Of a DNA stretch of 64,000 nt, positions 1-10,138 are shown one piece after another. This DNA comes from Calycina herbarum (Eukaryota > Ascomycota > Leotiomycetes > Helotiales > Pezizellaceae). The notes under the pieces are model-generated. The model ran no database searches. It saw only the letters and a list, made by a program, of their open reading frames with translations, and was not told the DNA's origin. The position numbers and the translations under genes were made by a program. Location: assembly GCA_001414485.1 (NCBI GenBank), contig LLEY01000133.1, positions 62,001-126,000 of the forward strand, in the 5' to 3' direction. Positions within the stretch are counted from its first letter, which is position 1. Every line of letters begins with the position of its first letter.

Positions 1-13
1 AATCCTCTAACAT

Positions 14-2081
14 CTAACTCCCAGAAGCCATCTTCTTCATCCTCTCCTCCGCAGCCCTAGCCCTCCTCTCCCGATCTAGTCTCATCCTCATCTCCGGAGT
101 CAACCCCCTCGCCTCCTCCTCCCTCTTCTGCTGCGCACTCTTGGCCACCTCCCCAAGAACCTTCATCCTCTTCCTCTCAGCCATTTTCCCCAATCCCTGA
201 CCTTCAGGTACTTGAGGACCTTCAAGTTTCAATCTCTCCTCTTCTGCTTTCCGTCTTTCTGATTCGATTTTCGCATCTTCGGCTTTAGATTCCTTTTCTC
301 GAGATTCGGCTTCCAATTTTGAGAGGCCGGAGGGGATGTTGGATTTGCTCCATTCGAAGGCGTTTTCTCCTAGTTCGTGGCGGGCGACGCGGAATGCGTC
401 TCTGGTTGAGCGGTCGCCGGAGAGGTCGAATGGTGTTTTTCCCTCGCCGTTTTCTATTGTTGGGTCTGCGCCTCCTTTGACTAATAAGCCAGTGACAAGT
501 GGTGCTGAGTTTTGGGAAGCTGCAAGATGTAGAGGAGTCGGGGCGTGGTGATTTTGTTGTGTATCAGCAGGCGTGAAGTAAAAGTTTGGTGATAGGGAAT
601 TAGTCTTGATGTATGAGAGGAGAGCTGGAAGTTTAGAGCGTTTTATCAGTGCTTGGATTTGGGTGGTATGGAGAAGTGCTGTTTCTTCCTCTTCTGTTCG
701 TTTGGGTGCTGTTGGGGCAGCGGGTTTGGCGACTTTGGATGCGGCTTTGCTCTCTGCTGCTTGTTTTGCTGCTAGTAATGCAGCTTCATCTACCTCCAAA
801 ACCTTCACTCGAGTAAGCTCCACAAAGGAACGCATCAACTCATTTTGAGTTGCTCTCTTTGTACTGAAGGGAAATCCTCTTATTCTCTTATCGTTCTGTC
901 GAAGAACCTGGCCATCATATGGACCGAAAAGTGTTCTCCTATTGGTGTTTCCGGTCGCCCGGAGAAATAGTAGTTCGGAGGTATCAATCATCCCTTTCCA
1001 ATCTTGAAGAAGCTGTCTGACCTCTTCAGTAAGAGCTTGCTCATTGTATCTTCTCAGATCAGCACCAGCTGAATGGGCAGCCCCTTTTGCGGAATCGTTA
1101 GCAGATTGAGCACCACCTTGCTTTCGACGAGTAGTATATCGATGGAAGGTCTTATGGGCTAATACCGTTGCCTCACGAATTAGGGGACCCGAATGTTTCG
1201 ATTGTTTCGGTGACAGTGACACGACCATGGCTGCAAAATGCCCACCTCCAATCATGCATAGGAAAATATGAGGTTCTTTGTATGATTCGGGGAATGGAAC
1301 TCCATTTGCATCGACGGGTATTTTTAATTGAGGTTTAGGTGCCAATTGCTTCCCCTGGACGATTTCAATTAAAGAAGGCTCGTTCTCTTGCTCTGCCGTT
1401 GTGAAAATCGCTCGGTATATCCCCAGGTATGTATTTTTAGGTAGACTTGGAGTCGTGAACCAGTATAGTGGCGCCTTTCCAGAGCTCGTAGGATTTTTCT
1501 TCGAAACCAAATTGTCTTCATCCGGGGTATTCTGCGAAGATATTGCTGCTTGCTTTTTCAATAAAGTACTTAATGTAGTCTCCTTGCGACCTTCTCCCTC
1601 GTTGTCTTCGGAATCTGAGGAGTCGGAACCTGAAAGACTTTCATTGAGATCTAGATGCCATCAGCGCATGTCCCAAAGTATTTCCACATTGTCCATACCC
1701 CCAACGAGTTTCTCAAATTCATTTTCTGACACTGGTTTCGCCCCTCGTATTCGTTGCTTTAAATTATAGCCATGTAGATCCGACCGGACATGGCTCCGCT
1801 GGTCCTCAACTGTATGAAATGGTACCCCGCACAGTGTACACGATTTTGAGCCGTCTGTACTTTCTGCTCGCGATTCCGGTCTCGGTTCTGCGGTGGTGTC
1901 TGATGTGGGGAAATCTTGTTGCTGGGGCTCTGGGCCATCGCCTTCCTTTCGTTCTAAGGTGGAGAGGATGTCCTTTGGGAGATCATAGACTATCATCTGT
2001 TAGAACTAGACATAGATATGTAGGGTGGAATTTCCTACCATATAAAGGTCTGCGAGTAACTTCTTCCTTCCGTTGCTCCAT
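14..2081 (-). CDS. VMS1: Vms1/ANKZF1-type peptidyl-tRNA hydrolase
   Basis: Three exons on the minus strand (2081..2039, 1989..1699, 1650..14) give 656 residues. The family releases nascent chains from peptidyl-tRNA on stalled 60S subunits and works with Cdc48. Visible in order: conserved N-terminal RPLYVYDLP; a C2H2 finger (C65, C68, H81, H87); an acidic Ser stretch near 118-130; the eRF1-like VLRF1 domain around 239-361 with GGGHF and KQGGAQ, whose Gln293 sits where the catalytic Gln is in yeast Vms1; an ankyrin pair around 480-520; a charged coiled coil; and a C-terminal RERRARAAEER (638-648) that fits the Cdc48-binding VIM pattern Rx5AAx2R. The tiny first exon was chosen because it restores the conserved N-terminus; an ATG at 1996 would lie inside the intron. 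It is divergent from the HAM1-like gene. Family call is firm; only the first splice is inferred. Confidence 0.93.
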
Positions 2082-2767
2082 TTCTGAGGGTATGGCGGGG
2101 TACGGAGAGAGAATCGTTGCGAAAGCAAACTAGGGCGTTGTGACTGGTGCAAAACGCTAGAAATCAAGAATGCCCTACCTATTATAGGGTTTACGCGTTG
2201 GATATTGCCTTTCTCAGCCAATGTTGGGTGACTCTTCCGGTGAGGACCAAATTGTCTGCTCAGCCTGGGCTTGAATCGCACGCAGTGCCAAGATTCAGAC
2301 ATCTTATCGTCATTCACGTGGAGATAAGATTCTTCGGAACAGCATAACTCCGCTCCGCACTTTCTCCACACATGCCATGACGTAGCTTGTTTTACCCCAC
2401 GGGTTTGACGAATGGGCGTCAACAGAACAGGGAAATCTGGAGACTCTGATGTTGATCAACGATTCACATCCACAAGAAATGCATCCAAAAGTCTAGACTA
2501 CAAAGCCGCTCTCAACCTCCAAACTTTACTTTAGCCAAGTGGCCTATCATATCATCAATCTTCATAGCTTGTCTGCCTAGCTATTCCACAATCCAGGGTA
2601 GCTTCTGAGCTGGTGGTACGTTTTACGAAATCCAAACATATCTCGTCATCGTCTATTGCCTCCTCAGCTCAATTGAATCTCCATTTACTACAACAACATT
2701 GATCCCTTTCCATCAACTACGAAATAAGCAGAGTAAAACTCAATAACTCATTCAATCCATCTCCAAA
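2082..2767. promoter_or_regulatory. Divergent promoter region between VMS1 and HAM1-like gene
   Basis: A 686-bp gap separates two genes transcribed away from each other, so it should hold both promoters. Open frames on both strands here are short, show no recognisable domain and have unconvincing composition. I see no RNA gene or repeat. Confidence 0.5.
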
Positions 2768-5154
2768 ATGTCGTCCTGCTGCTTCGGTTCTCGCAAAAAG
2801 TCCCATCGAAATGGAGAAACAGAACCACTCCTCCCCGTCTACTCAGACGACACCTCCCTCCAACGCACCGCCCATCAAAAACTCCATTCCTACCAACAAT
2901 TCCGAGCTCTCTCTAAGGGTTACATGCCCAGTACCGAACAAGCAGTTGCAAATCTACGAACCTTTCTAGCAGCTGATGTCCTCAATCCTCGAACACCTGG
3001 TTTGACAGATAGTGGAAGATTGTTAACTAAATACACAAGACAATGGCTTACGGACTTTGTTGAATTGCTTGAACATAAGAATGGGAGGGATCAAATTCAA
3101 GATTTCATTTGGTTCTTGTTGCAGGCTAGGGTTAGTGTTGATGTAGAGGATCTTGCCAGAACAGCGGGAAAGGCAAGAGCAAAGGCCGATGTTTCTGCTG
3201 GTAAGTTAATCAAATTCTCATGTTACGCCGCTTGTAAAATTTATTTATATGTGGAAAATATACTAATTCAAATAACACAGGCTACGAATCCCTCCGTACA
3301 ATCTCAACCCTCCTCCTCAGCAACTCCTCATTCCGCCTCTTCCTCACAGACCTAACAACAATCTCCAAACAAGTATTCGCCGACACAGCAAACACACTCT
3401 CCGACGTAGCCGAAGAAGCAGCAAAGCAGGTCGAACCCTCTAGCTCTGAGAGTGCAGCTCTCAAAAGCAAAAGCACAGAAAATGTCGATTCCGCCCACCA
3501 GACTCCACCCAAAACCCCAACCCCACCCACATCTCAGGACCTCGAAGAGAACGCAGAACAAATAGCAAATGTCCTCTCAAACGGCCTAAAACAAACAGCC
3601 GACGAAGCAATAATAAGCACCCACCAAAACCTGACCACCCAGGAAAACAAATCAACCATGCTCCAACACCTTAAAGCAGCCGTAGCCCGTCTAACCCAAA
3701 GACCAGATTACTCTTCCTCTGTCTCCACACTCTCAACCCTCATTCAACGCTACGCAAAAGTCTATTCTCGAGCTTTGGATAAGACCCTCTCAACAGTCCA
3801 AGACGACGTTGAGACAAACGATGAATTGGACCGAGCAGTTAAGAACGGTTGGTTGCTACTATCAACCTTCGGTTCCAAAAAGGAGTGGGAGGAATTAGAA
3901 AAGCGTTTCAACACCGTAATGTCCCACGCGCAGAAAGACCCCGAGTTTGAAAAAATGATGGAAGAACTCGCCGCCTCAATCCAAAAAATGCTCACGGACC
4001 CCGATTTCTTCGACGAGCCTTCCACAGCTGTCGACTCCCTCAAGGAAAAATACGATCAAGTAGGCGAAAGCGCAAACGAGTCACCATTGAAAAAAGACAT
4101 GGAAAGACTACTACAACAAGGAAAACGAACTTTTCATTCGGTGCTCAACGATAACGATGTATCTAAGCTACTATCTACCACCCTCAAGCTCTGGCAGATT
4201 CTAAATCCCCTTAATGTACATTCCAATCGCGAACTATTCCAGGATAGCTACACGATTTTCATCCCCATGCTCATCCAGGCTATTCAATTCCTCCCTATCC
4301 CTCGTTTGGAGATCTCGGCTCCGGAAGTCGATTTGTTGCTGGAGAATTTGATCATTGAACCGGGAAGGACGATCAATAATTCATCTTTCCTGCCTTTCAG
4401 ATTCAAGGTGGAGACATATAACGATTTGACAATCCACAAGCGAAGATTTAGGACGGTAAGTACGGTAGCTAGTTTGGTGACGGTCAAGATCCAAGGTCTC
4501 AGTGTGAGAGCCGACGAAGTTGGTTTCTGGATGCGTGCGCATAAAGGATTATTGAGGCTCGCCGACCAAGGTATCGCATCCTTCGAGTTGGATGATCGAG
4601 GCATCGACATCGAGATGGATATTGAGGTCGGAAAGGAAAGGTTGGAGAAGGTCTTGTCATTGCGCGACGTGCGAGTCAAGATCCATCATCTAAGCTACAA
4701 GCTCAGACGAAGTAAATTCTCGTGTCTTGCTTGGATCTTCAAACCATTCTTGCGACCCATTCTCCGGAAGGTGCTCGAGAAACAAGTTGCTACCGCCATT
4801 GCGGGCTTCGTCCATGCAGCTAACAGAGAGGTGTTGTATGCCAGGGAGAGACTCAGAGCTACGAGAATCAGTGAGCCTAAGGATATCATGACATTCATTA
4901 GAGCAGTTATGGCTAGGTTGACACCAGAGGAGGATCCAGACTTGTATGCAAGCGTTGGTGTCACTGGAACCAGTGATACCAGAGGTTCGGTCTTCGCTGG
5001 CGTGTATGCACCTGGATCAGTGGTCAAGCTCTGGGAGGAGGAGGCAGGCAGAGCGGGTGAGTTGGTGGACGAGAACGCGGGATCTGGTTGGCGTAATGAC
5101 ATCTTTGATGTTCCAACATCAGATGCTGCTGTAACGATGGCTGGTGTACTGTAG
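2768..5154 (+). CDS. HAM1-like protein (HAM1-N plus HAM1-C/DUF4449, BPI-like lipid-binding fold)
   Basis: Two exons (2768..3200, 3281..5154) with a clean 80-nt GTAAGT...ACACAG intron give 768 residues. The N-terminus is CC-rich (MSSCCFG), which could be lipidated, then a helical region typical of the fungal HAM1-like N-terminal domain. A low-complexity Pro/Ser linker lies near 195-260. The C-terminal half carries HAM1-like C-terminal signatures, including ARERLRATRI, ARLTPEEDPDLYASVG and VYAPGSVVKLWEEEAGRAGE. Proteins of this family are predicted to bind lipids through a BPI/SMP-like fold, and members were linked to hyphal fusion; the exact role here is inference. The last 460 bp overlap, antisense, the long open frame of the neighbouring minus-strand gene. 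Family assignment is from recalled motifs and is fairly secure. Confidence 0.85.
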
Positions 5155-7477
5155 AGGCTCTCGAGTTGTTTAGTTAGCAGGCCAATTGATTTTCGTTCCA
5201 GATCAGACTGTTCCACTCCTCCTCGTCGTGATTGTTGACTAGATTGATGTGAATCAGAGGTACTATCGAGGTTCTTGCACAAGTTACTGCAACTATCATC
5301 GCCCACAAGTAAGAAGCCACTTGCAGAGCTTGATTGAGCAGCATTTCTGCCATCCAAGAGTTGTAGCCCATCTGAGCTTCTTGCATCCCTCCCATCTGAT
5401 GGCATTTGTGATCGGTCGGATAGTTGGAAGCTGTCGGAGGTTTGGTGACCATCTGGATTTCTTGCAATCTTGCCATCGGAGAGTCGTGACCCGCCTGGGT
5501 TTCTTGCATTCTTGCCATCGAGTAGTTCGAAGCCATCTGACAGTTGGACGCCGCCAGAGAGTTGAAGCCCGCCTGGGTTTCTTGAGCTCTTGCCAGTGGG
5601 TAGTTGTGGACGATCCAATAGCTGTGAGCCATCTGAGAGTCGGTGCCCATCTGGGTTTCTCGCATTCTTGCCATCTAATAGTTGGAAGCCATCTTCGCCC
5701 AGTGATCTTGAAACCAATCTCCCAAGTGATTGTTGCTCCAATAGTTGTAACCCAAATGGGCCTTGGAGAACAGTACTCGGTGCCATGCCCAGTTCTTGAG
5801 ACTTCCCAACGGTGCTTAGGCCAGCGCTGTTCGGACTAACCAACTGTTGAGATACGTTTGAGCCGCCCGAGCTTCGAGAAGTCTCCCGAGCGAATGGTTG
5901 AACGGTTGGGGATTGTAGAAGCGAGCTCTCGCCGCCACTGCCCGATTGTCTTGGTTCTTGATAGAATAGCTCGCTGCCTTGGGAGTCAACACAAAGGAGT
6001 GGCGTAGCCACTGGTGATTCTAGTTGTGAGCTAGATGGTGTGTTGGCGCCCGTCTCGGATCTCGAGAAACTCGTGTTGCTAGCTGGTGATTCCACCAACT
6101 CGAATTGGCCAGAGCTGTCCGTGTTGTTTGATTTGATGCGTGTTACTTGTAGGCCATCATCAAAGCTGAATCGATCAAATAGTTGCTGTTGGCTGTTCTC
6201 GGCCTGGCCCGCATCTTGCTCTGATGAAGATGGGTGTGGTCTGGTGTGAGCAACGCCGGCTGAAGAATCTAGGAATTGATCGGAGCCAAGTGATGGCGTG
6301 GAGTTGAGGAAATCGTTTAGGTCGTAGTTTGGTAGGAAATTATTTGAGAATTGGTTTTGGTTTTGGTTGAAGGACATGTCCATAGGGGGATAAGAAAGAT
6401 CTAGACCAATGTCGAAATTGAATTGACTGAGGTCTGTAGAATCGGCAGTGGGGAAAGACATGTCGAACTCGTTCCATGATGTGCTGTCTCCTTCTGGGAA
6501 GAGAACGAAATCATCAATGGTGTTGTATGATCCAGTGGCATTTTGAGGCGAAGATGAAGTAGAAGCTGTGATTGAAGGCGCAGCGGGAGGGCTTGGTTTG
6601 GGGTGACTTGAAGGGGGGGAAGATTTTGTGTTGTTGGAGGGGGTGGGGGACATTTCTGTGGTGGAGCGACGGTGGGAAGGATTGCACTACCAAGATTGTG
6701 AGTGTTCAATTCTCCAACGGACATGAGAAATCGAAGGAGGATTGGATATAACCTAGCTCATTGTCTCAAATACCCAGGCAATCAAAATACACATTTTGAT
6801 TGCCCCAAAGATATCGAGACAATGAGATGTTTTGTGCGAAAAAGTCTGGGTAAATAATTAGTCGGATAAAAATGAAAGACACTTACCCTGATCTTCTTCT
6901 TCTTGCACGCATCGCAAGCTTTCATGATTCGCATGAGATGAGCATGCTCTCTCTGCTCCTTGGTCTTAGTACCTCTGCCAAGTGTGCTCGTCACATCAAC
7001 TCCATCTCTTGTCATAATTGAGAAACCGGGCAATCTTGGCTCAGCAGTGGCCTTCTTAGTCTCCTTCTTTGCCTTCTTGCTCTTGGAAACCCTACCGGAA
7101 GAGGAGGCATTTCGAACTGGAGCAGAGAAAGATCCATAACCAGAATCTCCGAGTGTGGAAGATGTAGGGGTATAGACGGCAGGGCTGAAGCCCGAGGATT
7201 GCGATTCGGTTGGAGACTGCTCAAAAGACGAGACTGGGAAGACGTGGTAAGAGCGGACCAAAGCACCAGTGCTGAGGTCAACAGTTGCGTGGTTGTAGAA
7301 ATCAATGGTTACTTCAGACAACTTCTCGGATCTAGAAGCTGTGCCGGGGATGTAAGCATCGACCATCTGCTCGAGTTCAACGGAACCCAGGGCAGGAGTG
7401 AAAGTGAGAGGAGCACCCAGGAAAGCCTGAGTGATGACGAAGGTTTGGAAAGCAGGTTGGTGGTTGTTGAAAGACAT
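4695..7477 (-). CDS. Zinc-cluster-like nuclear protein with repeats and possible C-terminal membrane segment
   Basis: Two exons (7477..6887, 6686..4695) joined by a 200-nt GTAAGT...GGTAG intron give 860 residues. The splice falls inside a cysteine motif and completes ACDACKKKKIRC (C188, C191, C198), the CX2CX6C first half of a Zn2Cys6 cluster. The second half is missing, so it is not a standard binuclear cluster. The rest is Ser/Gln/Asn-rich and disordered, with degenerate repeats around 530-650 built on RNPDG, LSDG and QLLDG blocks. Near 785-814 the frame encodes a hydrophobic helix, but this part lies antisense to conserved HAM1-like coding sequence, so it may be fortuitous and the true C-terminus may be elsewhere (an alternative frame stops at 5174). 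Exon 1 and the splice are solid. DNA binding is inferred from the Cys motif and basic run only. Confidence 0.72.
6757..6826. repeat. Imperfect inverted repeat inside intron
   Basis: Within the 200-nt intron of the zinc-cluster-like gene, arms 6757-6787 and 6794-6826 are inverted copies around the loop TACACA. The outer 11 bp (CTCATTGTCTC) and inner 11 bp (GGCAATCAAAA) pair perfectly; the middle is mismatched. The intron RNA could fold into a hairpin of about 30 bp. It may be a MITE remnant or an intronic structural element. Confidence 0.75.
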
Positions 7478-10138
7478 GGCGATTGATTTTGGGTGGTGTT
7501 GGTGTTGGTGGAGGTGGAGGGATATAATAATAGCTTTGTCCAGGATGTGAGGTGGTGGGACTTTTTTGTCAAGGAATCTCAGATGAGATTGCTTGTATGT
7601 AGTGGATTGAAATGAATGAGGAGGGTTCTCGACCTGTGACTCGAATATTCTTTGCCTTTGGGCATAGAATAGTGGTGCGTGGGAGAAGAGTGTTTTGCGT
7701 TAGACAATAGTAAGAAAGGAAAGGAAAAGAAGTTCCTGCCTCAAGGGAAAGGTCTGGTTTAAGTTGACTCTATCGGTCAACTCCAGAGTTGAGGGAATCG
7801 GCGAGATGAAAAGGGTTTAGCGTGCTTAGATACAAGTGTTTACTAGCGGCAGATGACTCCTCACTAAATTCACGAGCTTAGCCGAGTGTTGGAGTGAGAT
7901 GGTGCAACTGTCTTCCACACAAACCTTTCTAATTGAAGGAATCGTTTGGAGAAAGTCCAGAATTCAGTTGGACAATTGATCTCCGTAATTCTGTATAATT
8001 CCACGATGTGCGAGCCCTCTAGTCCAACTTCCTTACAGCACCACTCATCGAATCTTTTTTTTCAGTTTCCCATTTGTAGTAGTGAATCTATCAACCCCCA
8101 AAAAGCCCCTATCACTCATCTCAAAACTTACCAAAAACGTCTCGCCGAAACCCACTCGCGGGGCTGATTCTTCACCCTCCCATTGGCCCTCCATCGTACG
8201 TCTCACTTCCCAGGGTCGCAGGATGCAGCACGCACATTTTGGCACTGCCCCGTTCCGACCATACAGGGGCTTTAGCGAAGGAAATGTGCCAATGTGTGGG
8301 CTCTCCCCGCAACACCAAAACTGGGAGCCCACCAATACCCGCAAGAACTCGATCACGGCCTCGAAAATCCCCCTCAGCCTCGGGTGGCCTCAATTGAAGT
8401 TTTTGGATTGACCAGTTAGATTGTTCAATGGCGTGTTTTTAGTTGACGGTCCTCGGATCTAGCTATGACTCCATCTGCTCCCCACTTCTGCGATGCTAGC
8501 GCGCGGGATTTTGGAAACAGAAATTGGTCCCCAGATTGTGAAAGCGGCATTCAAACACCATGGCAAGTCATCCCATTTCACAAGAAATCTCATTCAAAAT
8601 TCAAATACTCATTTCCAAAACCCCTCACCTGGAACAATCTCGTATTTCCCATACTATGAAAATTTTAGTTTCCTCTAGTATGAAGCCATTCCGTGCCGCT
8701 TTTCATTCCAAAGACGGCCAACTTTATGACTCACCACAGAGTCACCTATCTTGTTCATGCGCCAACCGTAACTTGTAATGTACGAGTATGACTGCATGGA
8801 GATCTGTACTTCCACGGTCGCGAAAAAGTAAGGTTACAAAACCTTGTATATACCATATACAAGCAACAACCCCTCTCTACTCGAGTACAGTACTACAGGT
8901 ACGTCGGTTGAAGAAAATCGCAAAGATAAAACAAAAATACCAGAAGACTTATCATCTATTAATCAGTCTCTGTAACAAAGCTTGCGATATTTTGAGTTGT
9001 TGCGGTTTTATTGTAGATTTGCGGCGGTAGGGGTCCGGATGTCGAGAGGTTTCGCAAATCCTCGCCATCCTGCAACGTTTACAACTCAACGTAAACCTAG
9101 TAAAAACACACCTTCGCTCTTCTGGTCAATTAGCACACTCCGTGTCTACTTTGGTAAGTTATCCCAGGTTGCGGGTTTTGGGAGGGTCGGTATTTACTGC
9201 TAATTATCTCGAGCCAACCTTTTAGTACAATTCGGTTCAATGCCCTAAATAATTTGGACAATTGGAATTTGTCGTTATATGGGTGAATGAGCCTCTGACT
9301 CATATCCATCCACGTGACTAGCACGCTAGTACCACGCTAGCACAAGCATAAATAGTCGTACTTCGAGTACCTAGAATAGTCACAGAGAATACAATACGCA
9401 TATGCAACCAGACAGATTTATGACCAAAGTCATACCAACAGAATTGATTGTTCCAAATTGTTCCAAGAATTTAAGTTAATTGCCTCGAGTTACCCTAGAA
9501 AGTTGGAACAACGAGCGAAGTATGCAGGCACAAATCCGGTGTACTGCAGCCTTTATTGTCTACTGCGAGCCACCCATTTCAATTGGAAGAACTCGGCTCG
9601 CCGCCCGTTAGTATTGCTTTTTGTCCCGCGCATGGGGGTCAACATAGGAAGCCACTGTGAAAAGTCCAACCCATCTGCTATTTCATTGACTAGGTAAATT
9701 CAGAAAATATCTGAAATGAAACATCCAGGCTTAATAAAGCTCCCAGCCTCCGCCATGGTGGTTATCAGACTCAGATACAACGTAGTCCCTAGTTTCTGGC
9801 TTGGTCGTGGCTTTTGGGACATTTTTCGATTGGATTTTGACCCTGGTTTTTCATTTCGCTATAATAATTAGGCCTGATACGTTTGATCTTTTCTTTCCAT
9901 CCCCCCTAAACAGCTTCCCCTCTTTCCTTCCACCATTAGTTCATCGAAACTCAGTCACAGTTTTATTTCCATTTCAGTCATTGAGGTCCTAGTAGGAAGG
10001 AGGCAAAAGGGAAAACTAAAAGGTTATTTTAGCATCATTGAGTACGCACCGCCTTGTCTGGAAACCTCAACCAAATTCTCATTTTTTTTTTACTTATGCT
10101 GACTAGAACCAGGCAGGTAACTCCTCATCGAATCCAAT
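7478..10138. other. Gene-free intergenic stretch
   Basis: About 2.7 kb lie between the start of the minus-strand zinc-cluster-like gene and the NLR pseudogene. Short overlapping frames on both strands (for example 8045-8411) show no domain and no consistent codon use. The proximal part is probably the promoter and leader of the minus-strand gene. Near 9310-9345 there are short palindromic strings (CACGTG, then two copies of CACGCTAG). Nothing else is supportable. Confidence 0.5.

Noticed and set aside
5249..5839. Plus-strand open frame of 196 codons
   Set aside because: It is the antisense shadow of the repeat-rich minus-strand gene; its His/Arg/Leu-rich repeats mirror that gene's repeats.
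8045..8411. Opposed open frames of ~100 codons
   Set aside because: They overlap each other, have no domain, start motif or splice partners, and unlikely composition.
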